This document shows positions 1-8,751 of a stretch of DNA of 23,031 nt, one piece after another; within the stretch, counting starts at the first letter, position 1; each line of letters opens with the position of its first letter. The position numbers and the translations under genes are program-made. The DNA comes from Elysia marginata (lineage: Eukaryota > Mollusca > Gastropoda > Plakobranchidae). The stretch spans positions 201,564-224,594 of the forward strand of contig BMAT01013026.1 in the NCBI GenBank assembly GCA_019649035.1. Reading direction: 5' to 3'. The notes beneath the pieces were generated by a model. The model ran no database searches, was not told the origin of the DNA, and worked only from the letters and a program-made list of their open reading frames with translations.

Positions 1-198
1 CCCATCTGGGGTCTCTCTATATCTTTCTATTTGACAACGAGGTGTTGAGTTTTTAAAAGCGAAAATAGGTCCGAAGCTGTTGACTTCATGCGAAATAAAG
101 TTACTTAAATAAGGAAGGAAAAAAACGGGACCGTTGCAAAGTGTTGACTTTAACCGAGAGTTGACTTCAAGCGAGTTAACTTCTCGCGGATTCCACTG
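1..198. mobile_element. Right end of a pogo/Tigger-like (Tc1/mariner superfamily) DNA transposon
   Basis: Read on the - strand, the end at 198 begins CAGTGGAATCC and continues into GTTAACTCG/AGTCAACTC-type repeats, the style of pogo-like terminal inverted repeats. A TA target dinucleotide follows at 199-200. Four GTTRACTT motifs lie in direct orientation at 79-86, 143-150, 160-167 and 175-182. The other end is outside the window and no transposase is visible, so it may be a non-autonomous copy. It lies 5' of the visible UBFD1 exons, probably inside an upstream intron. Confidence 0.6.
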
Positions 199-200
199 TA

Positions 201-1054
201 TTAAGTTGTAGTAACAGCAAAGCATACCTTTTCAAGACAATTTTTTAAATTTACTCTACACTTTAAAGAGAAAGTAATATTATCACTAATACATAGGGGC
301 CTAATTATTCATTTTGTAGTTTATGGCTTGCAGCCACCAAAATGCCGCTTTTTCACATAATAGTGTAGCTATTTTATGAAACTTGAATGAAAATATTATC
401 TTTTAGTTGAAAATTGTTTAACTTCCTCTTTTGATTTAAAACTTTCAGTTTAAGAGAAGTAGGGAAAAAAGCTCTAGATCTCAAATAAGATTTTTAAACT
501 GATCAAGCACGTAGTAGCTGTGTCCAAGAACAAGATAACTAGTTGACTAAGTCTCCATAGGCTATAGGGGAATTTTTTTTACCACAGATTTTCTGGAATA
601 TTTTTCTTGCATGGGTCAAACCCATTTAAATGCTAAAAGTGATGCTCACAGAGTTTTAGCTCTTTATATTCAGGCATTTTTTTTAGTTCTTGTAAGAAAT
701 AGCAATAGTATATGTTATATGTTTCTTGTAGTTTTGCATGTCTGATAGTAAAATGGTTCTGACGTAAATCTACCTCACAACTTAAAAAACACAATCTCTT
801 CCGCATTCCTTCTTGCAAATTGTGCGTTTCTTTTTGTGGCTCAATAGGAAAAAAATATTACGCTGCCTTATAAAAAGCTCTTAGACCACCTTTAACACAC
901 AATTCTGACCAGTAGGAAGAGTTAGGTCAGAACCACTGAGAAAGAAAATCTACTAATTTCTTTTTTTCAAGTCAAGATTCTGACATGACTTGTAGTTTTA
1001 ATTTCTTTAGTAGCAGCGTGTGTAGTAATTTTTTTCATCGATAATGAACTTCAG
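201..1054. other. Probable UBFD1 upstream intron, no features found
   Basis: AT-rich sequence between the pogo-like end and the first visible UBFD1 exon. The only open frames are short, with no recognisable homology. No convincing first coding exon with an ATG compatible with the phase at 1055 was found. Confidence 0.4.
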
Positions 1055-1255
1055 AGCTGCCTCAGGAGGGATCTTCAGTAGATGCCCCACCCACAGAACC
1101 TTTAGCAACCATCAAAGACACTGCTGCAGTCAATGTGGAGGAGGACAGCAACTCAGCATCAGGTTCTGTTGTAGAATGTACTGAATCACAAATCCAGTCT
1201 ATACTGGCAGCGGCTGGTCAAGGAGTAGACGATGAGGATGATGAAGAATCAGAAC
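1055..1255 (+). CDS. UBFD1: UBFD1 visible exon 1: acidic N-terminal linker
   Basis: The acceptor is cttcag at 1049-1054 and the donor is GAAC|gtatgt at 1256. The translation begins ELPQEGSSVDAPPTEPL and ends in an acidic run, DDEDDEESE. The reading frame stays open only 3' of the TGA at 1045-1047, which supports a splice acceptor here rather than translation from further 5'. Low sequence conservation is normal for this linker, so the exact acceptor is less certain than in the other exons. An alternative AG at 1055-1056 would change the phase. Confidence 0.8.
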
Positions 1256-1359
1256 GTATGTCCCAGTTATAAAATACTTTAAAAATTGGATCTGAAAGTA
1301 TGTTACTTTCAAACTAGGTTTCTATTAAAAGAAAAGTTCTAGATACAGCTTACTGAATG

Positions 1360-1399
<40 letters not shown>

Positions 1400-4300
1400 A
1401 TTTGTATTGAGACATTGTATATTCATATTGTTTGAGACATTCAGTAAGCTGTATGGAACTTTTCATAGAAACCTAGTTTGAAAGTAACCTACTTTCAGAT
1501 CCAATTTTTAAAGTTAGTTTTAATAATTAGTTTATAATTTCAAACAATTCACAATCTCATAAGCTATTGTGACTGAGTAGACTGGGTAAAAGTAAAAATT
1601 ATAAGTGTAAAAAGACCAAAACAACAATGATAAAAAATGGTTTTAATTTGATGTACATTAGTTGCTGTAAATTTTCAAAAATCATTTTCTTGAAATGTGT
1701 ATTTATGAATTTATATAATTTTGAAAATTTTTGTGATCATTACAACTAGGCCGCTTAGACAAGGATGATTATTTATTACAAGGTAAAAACAGCCTTTTAA
1801 AATAATAGTATGTTTAAAATAAAAGCTGGAATTATTTATTTGCTTCTTCATTTGGTAACTAAGTCTGTGCAAGAATAAACGATTCCTTGAAACTTAATTG
1901 CAGTGGCTTATTTATGTTTGCAGTATGACTAAATGACTATTTTCAGTCATGAAATGTGAAAGCTTAAAAACTCTTGCAGTTAAGAAAAAAGGAAAATTGA
2001 TTATATTTTTGAGGACATATACCTTATTCTCATGTTTTGGGATTTGAAAAATTTTTTTTCAGAGATTGAAGAGAAAGAGAAGGTTCGATTTACTGTGATA
2101 TACAAAAAGCAAAAGCATGAAGTGTCCTGGCCCCTGGACTGCACAGTCAGCAAATTAAAATCTCATATAGAATCTTTAACCAGTGAGTATCATATCTTTC
2201 GTGCTTATTGTGCAATTTTATATGGCATGAAGGGATCTTAATGCTTTAAAGAACACTCTATTGCTACTGAAATTTCAAGTGATTATGGTGACTAGTGACA
2301 GTAAGGTCTGAATATTTCTGTAAGAAAAGAGGGCATTGATATATTTTGAATTGTTTGTCTGTTTCCAAAAAGGCTATTAATTTCTTTCATCAATCATAAA
2401 ATTGAGCTTACTCCTTGAGATCAAATCAAAACACTGTTTTCTCTAAAAATGTTTAAAATTTAAAACCATCATATAAATCTTGCTATGAACCCAAATGCTT
2501 TGGATATTGTGTTTGTGGTATAGTTAGACCATTATATTTTCCTGAAGTTTGAAATTTCAAAAGAGAAAATGAAAATATGAGGATACTCCTTGAAAATTTA
2601 GGACATGCCAAGAAAAGGAGGGAAGACTATACTTTTCAGCAATGCTTCTTCAATTTATATATTTAAATGTAATTGTGAGAATATTTTTTTTTATAATCTT
2701 GCCTTAAGTTAGATTAATTCCTTGTAAACTTTTTCAAAGAAGTTTAAACAAAATTTTGATGAAAGCTAATTTATTTTCATTTTTCAATTAAAAGAAAAAT
2801 GCTAAAAAATTTATTTTATGATCCACCAGGTGTTCCAGCATCTTTACAGAAAATTATGTACAAAGGTGAGACAGTTTCGTTCCTAAGTCATATAAATCAT
2901 CTTTTTAACAGTTTTGTCAAGCATAAAAAAGCTGTTTAGGAAAGTTTGCCGCAATAGAGGTGATTGGCTGTGAGGAGTATGTGCTAGTTTTGGGGGCAAA
3001 TTTCTCTGCCACATAGGGTAGATTTTAATTTATTGATTCATTTTCATCAACCGCAACAACTCATATACTTCAAAAATTACTAAATAAGTCTTATAATTGA
3101 AATATTATAAAGGTATGAAATTAGCAGTGGAGAGAAGTAGGCTTTTTAGTGGAAATGCCCGAAATGGCTTCCTTGAGTATGATTCAAACCTTCGACTTAT
3201 AGATGCTTCAGCACCCTCTGCCTTGCCACTTAGAGAAACGTAGCTTATACCAGAGTGGCAGAGTGATTAGCGCGTCGGACTCGAGATCTGGAGGTTGCAG
3301 TTTCATTTCCTGACCATGCCATGTTGTAATTGCCTTGGAAAATTTTACCCTAACTTTCCCCAGTCCATTCATCTGTAAAATGGGTACCCAGCTCCAGGCA
3401 ATTCTTGGATTTGTGATATACACCTGCAACACCCTACATATGGTTTAAAAGTGGCTTTCAAATGTTCTGGTCTCCTGGGGCATTAGTGGCCCTGCTCTGT
3501 GGCGACACATTTACGTTGAGTAACAAAGCCAAATTTCCCGACATGGATTAATATAGTGTATCAAGTAAAGATTTCACTTAGTTACCCACAGCTACATCCA
3601 TTTTTTTTCAACAAACAAAACTTTCAAAACACAATAAACTACATAGATTTGAAAGAAAAAATTACAACAGGGTAAAAACGGTGGTGTCACATTTGCCCTA
3701 TAGTATAACCCCTCATTTTCAGTTGAGAGATTTACATTTTACATCAATGATACCTACGGAAAAATGTCATGGTTTCAGGTGTATCAAACTATTATATAAA
3801 AAGCAAAGGAAAAATTGATCTGAGAACAAGGTTGAGCCAATTTAAAAACTTGTTTAATTTACACCTGCAGCTACATTTGAGTGTAAAATATTTTGGCAGC
3901 TTATCAATATTGGTCTTAATGTAACATTTTCTTTGTTTTCAAACAGGTCTTGCAAAAGATGAGAAGACTCTGCGAGAGTTAAATGTGGTGGAAGGGGCAA
4001 AATTAATGGTTATTGGTTCAACACTAAACGATGTGCTTGCTGTGAGTGCCCCAACTAAGACAGAACTACAAGACGATGATAAAACATCAGCAAAAGCAGC
4101 CAAAGAGCCATTGTCGGAGCAGAAAGTAATAAGATACAGAGCAGAATTAAATACATTAACTTTGTTATCAACATTTCTGTTGAGAAATAATAGAGGGTAT
4201 CCTTAAAACAGTTATACTGTCAAAAAGCAGCTTTATTTTGTTTATAAATGCCTTTAAGCACATGAAATAACATGAAAGGACAGTGATAAGGTATTACCAA

Positions 4301-5985
4301 TAAATAACTTTTGCAAACATGTTATAAAGAAATCATCTGACAAATTTTTGTCAATTCAATATTTAAAAGGTCTTTTATATCTTTACTTACAACCAAATAC
4401 ATTTTCTAAGAAATATTCAATGAATTCTTTTGTCCTTAGCAAATATTTGATTTGCCCTTGGTCTTCTTCTTGTAATCATTCTCGTTATGTGTTCCCTATT
4501 TTTTGGTCAAACTTTGACATCTTAAATATTCCTAGTCTGCAGTGCTAGTTCAATATTCACACTCAGTGCCATGTAAAGATCCTGAAAAAAAATACTCTTG
4601 GAGACCATGGCAGGTAATATTTTCCTCAAGTGTATTGTTCAAAGAACTGTGGAAAAAGAACCACATTTTACCCCTTTGATTTTTTCTCCTTCAGCAACAT
4701 AAAAAAGTACTAGACAAGTATGGCAAGCCAGAAGATGTCCCGGTGGGAATCAAAGGTCACTCAGAGTCTCTACCCCAGGTCCCACTCTCAGGCATGTACA
4801 ATAAATCTGGGGGAAAAGTGCGCCTTACATTCAAACTGGACTCGGATCAACTTTGGCTTGGCACAAAAGGTAAAATTTTAAAGAGCTCGCTCTGGGAAAA
4901 ACTCCCAAGTTCCTATATGCCTGATTTTGCCTTTGAAATGCTTGTAGCTCAGCTGTCTTGCCATTTCCATTAGATAGCGTATAAAAGAAAACGTTTGAAA
5001 TTTCTGTCAATTGTGAGGTGGTCCAGAAAGTCCAGCTCAAATTCGCCCAGGAGAAAAAAAAAGATACAAGGTTTGGGTGCTGCCTGTTAAGTTTTTAAGT
5101 TTTTAGCTCTGATGAAAGATAGACCATTTCTGCACCATTAACTCACTTAGCACTGGGCTCCGAACACTGTCACATACGCTGAATACTGGGCATTTTGGGT
5201 TGCTTTTGAAAAATCATCAAAAATCTTATTATTGTTTAATCTGCTCAATAATTTAGTATAATGTTTGAAAAGAAAAGAACTTTGCAATGCTTTTTATTTG
5301 CAGTTAATATCTTTAAAACTTTTTTTTTTCACAATTTTTTAAAAGTTTGCTGTTTTTGAGGTTTTAGATTTTTTTTTGACACTAGATCTAGATTTAGATC
5401 TACACTAGTACTAGCCACAACTTCAGGTTATGAGTCTGATTCAGAGCCACCAATACCTTCAAGTTCATATTCAGAATCGTTGTCGCTCATATCTAACCCT
5501 AGATCCACTTCTTCATCACTGAATTCTGCCTCATTTATTATTTGTAATATGTTTGTTAGCTCTGCCCTGCCAGTAGCAAGTGAAAGTAGGGTCTCATTGT
5601 TTGAGTAACCATAACTTCTAAAGTTAAAGAGTTACATCCGGGAAACTCGGCATAAACAAAGATAAGAAGTTATACTAACGTCCGAAACGAAACCGCACAC
5701 TTCTGGCGCATCTAGCTTGAGAAATCGATAGTTAATGTTGATGCGCCAAGGGGTGGCGCATCCGCGTTTGGCAACTGACGGGTGATGCGCCATACGCTGG
5801 CGCATTCGTAGCAAGTGAGTTAAAGCCCATGACAATTTATGATGATGATTTTGACTTATAAATATTTTGAATTTTTATCATTAATTTATACAATCACTGT
5901 TGTCTACAGTTTGAAAGCCTTTTTCTTTAACAGTTGATTAATAATAATAATAACAATATTAATAATAATAATAATAATAATAATG

Positions 5986-6036
<51 letters not shown>

Positions 6037-7966
6037 GTAATAATAATAATACTTTATTCCTCTTTTTTCAAGAAATTTGTTTTACAGATGTGGTCATAAA
6101 AAATTACATAAAAATAAAGAATTAAAAATGTTTAGAAATAACAAGTATGAATATATACAACTTCAAAATATGGTCAATAGCAAAATTGAATTTATACTGT
6201 TAACAAACTTCTCATCCTTTCATTCAAATTCGTACTCTTCTTCATCTCTTTGCTGTACTTAGACCTTGGTTATAACAAAATCAATGGGACTGAGCTATAA
6301 CTTTGTTATAACCAAGGTTTTGTTACATTGAAGGTCATTATTAGTAAAGAAAAAATTATTCTCTTATTCATCATAAGTCAGGTCTTATTTTTTTTTCAAG
6401 AAAAATTAAGACGATAATATATGAAACGGACAAAGAGAAAAAATTAGACTCACTATAACCTTAAAGAGACAAATATGTTACATTTGGTGATGGATGGTTA
6501 AAAATCTCAGGGATGTCACATGTGTTGGAAAATGTATAAAGGAGCAAATCACAAGCAATGTCTTCCTAAAAAATAATTAGTTATTTCTGGGGATGCTAAC
6601 CCCAATTTTAGTTGACAGTCATGTTTACATAATAACTTAATTGCAAAGGAAACTGGAGGACCATACTTTTGTCATAGTAAAGCATTAAGTTTGTGCTATT
6701 GTAAGTTCCTAGGTTCCTAGATTCCTCTGGAATCTCAAACTTATGCAAAATGTATGTATCTTTATTAGTTGTTCTTAGTCTGTTAAGAGTTAAGTTTTTC
6801 GGGAAATGATATGAGATTAATGGTAAGTTTGCTGTAAGTGATGGTTTTATAGTTTGCATGTGATTTTTTTCAGAGAGAACCGTGAAAATCCCCATGCCGT
6901 CCATCAAAGCAGTTACTTCGGAGGCGATTAAAGGCCATGAAGATTACCACATAATGGTGAGTCATGATATGTTCCTCTTCATACTTTGGTGGTCAGTGTT
7001 GATATGAGCCCTGTACAAGAGTATTTTGTATACAGCACTGTGTACAGCTCAATGGAGAGTAACGTTAAAAATGAAATAAACCCATTAACACATTATGTAC
7101 ATTTTCAAATCTAAATGCATTACATAATGTCAAAATAAGCACAGATAAAATATGTGTTAAGAAACATTCTATATGTAACAAACGGACCTAAGTTTTTCCA
7201 ACAACCATCAAACCACATTGGGTCAAGTGTATTGTGAAAAGATACACAAAGAAATGTTTAGAGGGCTGGTTGGTTTCAGATCATATAATTATCTCCAAAT
7301 GTAAAAACTGAGCAAGTAGACTCATTTTGTTTGACTGCTACACCAATAGAATCGGGCTTTTGCCTTTCAAGTTCCCTATAGCGTTATTTAGGGGCAGAGG
7401 CTAGAACATCCTAAAGAAAAAAATCTTTGCTGAGTCCTCAAATGCTAAGAGAAAAAGAGAAATTAGACAAACTGTTGAAAGAGTAGAACTGCCTTCAAAA
7501 GGTAAAAATACTAGCGCCTTCAAAAAAGGGCTCAATGGCTAAGATCTTTATTTTTAGTTTGATAGAAGTCATCTTCCAAAATATTGGTAAAAATTCCCTT
7601 ACTTTGATTTATCAGCACCGTGGAACTTAGCTCAGTCAACATCAGAATAAAGAGAAAAATATATTTCTGAAGATGCCACAAAGCACCACAAGAGTATTGA
7701 AAGTATAAGCAACAACAACAAAAAAATTCAAGAAAAAACCCCCACAAACAAAGCAAAAAAATACAAACAGCAAACTGAAGAAGGTTACTCCAATCAATAT
7801 ACAACTTTATTTGCTGTCATCAGTTTCATATATTACTTTTTTCCTCGTCTTCCAGGGAATCCAGCTGGGCCCCACAGAGGCTTCAAATTACTGGATCTAT
7901 TGGGTGCCAGCACAGTATGTGGAAGCAGTGAAAGAAGCTATTTTAGGAAAATGGCAGTATTTTTGA
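1055..7966 (+). CDS. UBFD1: UBFD1 orthologue (ubiquitin family domain-containing protein 1), eight visible coding exons, 5' partial
   Basis: Seen: joining 1055-1255, 1750-1782, 2063-2182, 2830-2865, 3947-4125, 4695-4869, 6874-6956 and 7856-7966 gives one open frame of about 312 residues ending in TGA, with GT-AG introns throughout. Residues 1-78 are a Glu/Asp/Ser-rich linker. Residues 85-155 are a ubiquitin-like fold, containing KIMYKG and GAKLMVIGSTLNDVLAV. Residues 219-312 carry the family hallmark LSGMYNKSGGKVRLTF, then GHEDYH and a terminal KWQYF. Known: UBFD1 family proteins pair a non-cleaved ubiquitin-like domain with this C-terminal domain; human UBFD1 has been linked to polyubiquitin binding and NF-kB signalling, but its biochemistry is poorly defined. 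There is no C-terminal Gly-Gly, so it should not be conjugated like ubiquitin. Length is close to the roughly 310-residue human protein as I recall it. Odd: no in-frame ATG is visible, because TGA at 1045-1047 closes the frame upstream of exon 1055. At least one upstream exon must therefore carry the start. Introns are phase 1 except those after 4125 and 6956 (phase 0). Confidence 0.94.
1276..1514. repeat. Foldback (long inverted repeat) element with an (AT)n core
   Basis: The left arm 1276-1360 and right arm 1437-1514 are near-perfect reverse complements. Both start ACTTTAAAAATTGGATCTGA from the outside; they differ by a few substitutions and one small indel. The roughly 76-nt centre includes an alternating (AT)n tract, about 1361-1396. 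The structure fits a foldback or MITE-like element in the intron after the first visible UBFD1 exon. A clear target-site duplication is not visible. A transcript would form a hairpin of about 78 bp. Confidence 0.8.
1750..1782 (+). CDS. UBFD1: UBFD1 candidate 33-nt cassette microexon
   Basis: The acceptor is tacaactag at 1741-1749 and the donor is CAAG|gtaaaa at 1783. The exon is exactly 33 nt and phase 1 at both ends, so it adds 11 residues (RRLDKDDYLLQ) or can be skipped with no frame change. When skipped, the neighbouring exons join to give SEQIEEKEKV. The polypyrimidine tract is weak, consistent with regulated inclusion. It sits in the variable linker just before the ubiquitin-like domain, so family conservation cannot confirm it. 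RNA evidence would be decisive. Confidence 0.6.
2063..2182 (+). CDS. UBFD1: UBFD1 exon: start of ubiquitin-like domain
   Basis: The acceptor is a strong ttttttttcag ending at 2062; the donor is ACCA|gtgagt at 2183. It encodes 40 residues, including KVRFTVIYKKQKHEVSWPLD, the first beta-hairpin and helix region of the ubiquitin-like domain. It aligns with the UBFD1 family pattern K-x-K-H-[DE]-V-x-[FW]-P-L-D. The phase-1 G from the previous exon completes the first codon, GAG. Confidence 0.93.
2830..2865 (+). CDS. UBFD1: UBFD1 exon: 36-nt ubiquitin-like domain segment
   Basis: The acceptor is atccaccag ending at 2829; the donor is CAAAG|gtgaga at 2866. This short exon encodes SVPASLQKIMYK, which corresponds to the Q-K-[VI]-M-Y-K-G core strand of the ubiquitin-like domain. 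It is phase 1 at both ends, like its upstream neighbours. It is 36 nt and in frame, but it encodes a core element of the fold, so skipping it would break the domain. Confidence 0.92.
3165..3240 (-). mobile_element. tRNA-like SINE head, minus strand (partial)
   Basis: On the - strand the sequence has a box-A-like TGGCAAGGCAG (complement of 3218-3228). It continues through GAAGCATCTATAAGTCGAAG to box B GGTTTGAATC (complement of 3181-3190). Order and spacing match a tRNA-derived pol III promoter. It lies in the fourth UBFD1 intron, antisense to the gene. The remaining SINE body is not clear. Confidence 0.45.
3249..3425 (+). mobile_element. tRNA-derived SINE with CORE/MIR-like body
   Basis: The tRNA-like head at about 3253-3324 shows box A GAGTGGCAGAGTGATTAGCG and a decayed box B around 3300-3310. 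The downstream body reads GCCATGTTGTAATTGCCTTGG, then CAGTCCATTCATCTGTAAAA and TGGGTACC. It resembles the core shared by MIR and other CORE-SINEs (…CTTGGGCAA…, CATCTGTAAAATGGG). The copy is old and the box B bases have drifted, so it is unlikely to be transcribed from its own promoter. It lies in the fourth UBFD1 intron. Confidence 0.7.
3580..3700. repeat. Copy of an unclassified dispersed repeat
   Basis: Segments such as acccacagctacatccattt and acagggtaaaaacggtggtg recur in diverged form near 11660-11720 and 16800-16915. This copy lies just downstream of the SINE and could be part of a longer element. Assignment rests on eye alignment only. Confidence 0.35.
3947..4125 (+). CDS. UBFD1: UBFD1 exon: end of ubiquitin-like domain and hinge
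   Basis: The acceptor is tttcaaacag ending at 3946; the donor is CAGAAA|gtaata at 4126 (phase 0). It encodes 60 residues. The KTLRELNVVEGAKLMVIGS part closes the ubiquitin-like fold, and NDVLAV is a family signature. A Lys/Ala/Asp-rich hinge follows, ending in KEPLSEQK. Read-through beyond 4125 meets a stop at 4204-4206, after non-homologous residues, which supports the donor. Confidence 0.94.
4695..4869 (+). CDS. UBFD1: UBFD1 exon: start of conserved C-terminal domain
   Basis: The acceptor is ttctccttcag ending at 4694; the donor is AAAAG|gtaaaa at 4870. It encodes QHKKVLDKYGKPEDVPVG, then the near-invariant PLSGMYNKSGGKVRLTFKL, then DQLWLGTK. This is the most diagnostic segment for assigning the gene to UBFD1. 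Confidence 0.96.
5410..5600 (-). pseudogene. Remnant of acidic transposase N-terminus (piggyBac-like element)
   Basis: In the - strand frame the remnant reads about 60 residues: NETLLSLATGRAELTNILQ, then INEAEFSDEEVDLGLD, then MSDNDSEYELEGIGGSESDS, then a stop. Its position just inside the element's right end, reading inward, is where a piggyBac transposase would begin. No catalytic region remains within the 678-bp element. I cannot confirm the family from this segment alone. Confidence 0.4.
5704..5806. repeat. Five alternating 9-mers TGGCGCATC / GATGCGCCA forming hairpins
   Basis: Copies lie at 5704-5712 (+), 5740-5748 (-), 5754-5762 (+), 5784-5792 (-) and 5798-5806 (+, last base T). Neighbouring - and + copies form two perfect or near-perfect hairpins with 5-nt loops (5740-5762 and 5784-5806). 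The segment is much more GC-rich than its surroundings. It is most simply the subterminal repeat region of the piggyBac-like element, where transposase binding sites usually lie. Confidence 0.75.
5937..6051. repeat. (AAT)n microsatellite
   Basis: Nearly uninterrupted AAT/ATA trinucleotide repeats for about 115 bp, with a few point changes. It gives a spurious poly-Asn open frame. It lies in the sixth visible UBFD1 intron. Confidence 0.95.
6263..6318. repeat. 17-bp perfect inverted repeat, likely DNA-transposon end fragment
   Basis: ACCTTGGTTATAACAAA at 6263-6279 is mirrored exactly by TTTGTTATAACCAAGGT at 6302-6318, with a 22-nt loop containing ATGGGACTGAGC. GTTATAAC-rich sequence with a GGGACTGAG core is reminiscent of pogo/mariner-type terminal sequences. 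No second end or target duplication is seen. Confidence 0.55.
6874..6956 (+). CDS. UBFD1: UBFD1 exon: C-terminal domain middle segment
   Basis: The acceptor is gatttttttcag ending at 6873; the donor is ATAATG|gtgagt at 6957. It encodes 28 residues (ERTVKIPMPSIKAVTSEAIK, then GHEDYHIM), matching the family pattern ERTEKLP-x-x-SI-K through GHEDYH. Its phase-1 start uses the G from the preceding exon. The intron before it is the longest visible one (about 2 kb) and hosts several transposable elements. Confidence 0.95.
7856..7966 (+). CDS. UBFD1: UBFD1 terminal coding exon
   Basis: The acceptor is cgtcttccag ending at 7855. It encodes GIQLGPTEASNYWIYWVPAQ, then YVEAVKEAILGKWQYF, then TGA at 7964-7966. 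The QLGPTEASxYWxYWVP motif and the KWQYF end are family signatures, so the stop is authentic rather than a truncation. Confidence 0.96.
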   Translation, partial: GIQLGPTEASNYWIYWVPAQYVEAVKEAILGKWQYF

Positions 7967-8745
7967 AGATAACGAGCAGTGGTGTGAATTGAATTTTGAG
8001 TGCGCCTGAGAATTTTTGATTGCATGATTTCATTCTTTTTAATTTTATTTTGGAGAGTTTGGGTAATTTGGACTCGGTGAGATTTCTTAAAGCTTTATTT
8101 TTTTCAGGTTTCATTGTCTTATTTATTCACACATCATTCTGAAAATGTATTATTTGTCTTTGAAAGTTGTCTCTTTTGACTTGTTGCTCAGATATTTGAT
8201 GAATGTAGTACTCACCCTAACTGTAATTGTTAGTCATCAGAGTTTTTTTTTTAATTTTTAAATGACATTTGTAAGAAGAGTAAAGAGCTCTTTTGATGGA
8301 ACTTGATCTGCGACCTGATTAAAACATTATGAAATGTCTAAGAACGAGGGTGAATGAGTCCGCTATTGCAATTTTCACATTTTTAGCAATACATTTTTTG
8401 GGGGCTCCCATGGTTGAAGATTTGACGAAAATATGAATGTTTTGAGGAAAGATATTCAATTTTTTGAAAACTTAAAATGTAGAGAAAAAGAAGAAGATAA
8501 TAGACTTTAATGTGCAGTTACCTCAAATTAGAATTTCCGATTTACAACTCATTCTCTCAGGTCACGAGGCGAATATTGAGATATGAGAAACTATAATTTG
8601 AAACGAAAAAAATGTTAAAGGTAGATTTTTTCTCTTTATGTTATTGTTGCAACCCTACAACAGAAATTTAAATTGAATATTAATCAGAGAACCATGATGT
8701 TTTTAAGCATTTTCAGTCTTTGAAATGTCAGTAACTTTGGACAGA

Positions 8746-8751
8746 AATAAA
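8746..8751 (+). terminator. Candidate proximal polyadenylation signal for UBFD1
   Basis: AATAAA lies about 780 nt past the UBFD1 stop. The following bases are not notably U/GU-rich, so this is a moderate candidate. Use of this site would give a short 3' UTR. Confidence 0.35.

Larger units (their letters stand above)
5142..5819 (-). mobile_element. Internally deleted piggyBac-like DNA transposon
   Basis: Seen: the element is flanked on both sides by TTAA (5138-5141 and 5820-5823), the obligatory piggyBac target. It has matching 7-bp ends, CTCACTT at 5142 and AAGTGAG at 5813-5819. The right end continues (on the - strand) CTCACTTGCTACGAATGCGCC into a hairpin-rich 9-mer array (5704-5806). Inside, the - strand keeps an acidic open segment, about 5410-5600, with EAEFSDEEVDLGLDMSDNDS. 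Acidic, Ser/Asp-rich N-termini are typical of piggyBac transposases. It ends at a stop and no DDE catalytic domain follows, so most of the transposase is deleted. The element sits in the sixth visible UBFD1 intron. Family assignment rests on TTAA plus ends; the coding remnant is supportive only. Confidence 0.72.

Noticed and set aside
2032-2241. Start of a separate gene at the ATG at 2032
   Set aside because: The ATG lies in the intron polypyrimidine region. The homology begins exactly at the acceptor at 2063 and ends at the donor at 2183, so it is an internal UBFD1 exon.
3253-3324. Functional tRNA gene
   Set aside because: The tRNA-like segment has a decayed box B, no convincing cloverleaf, and continues directly into a SINE body.
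5934-6125. Poly-Asn open frame
   Set aside because: It is a translation of the (AAT)n array, in the middle of an intron.
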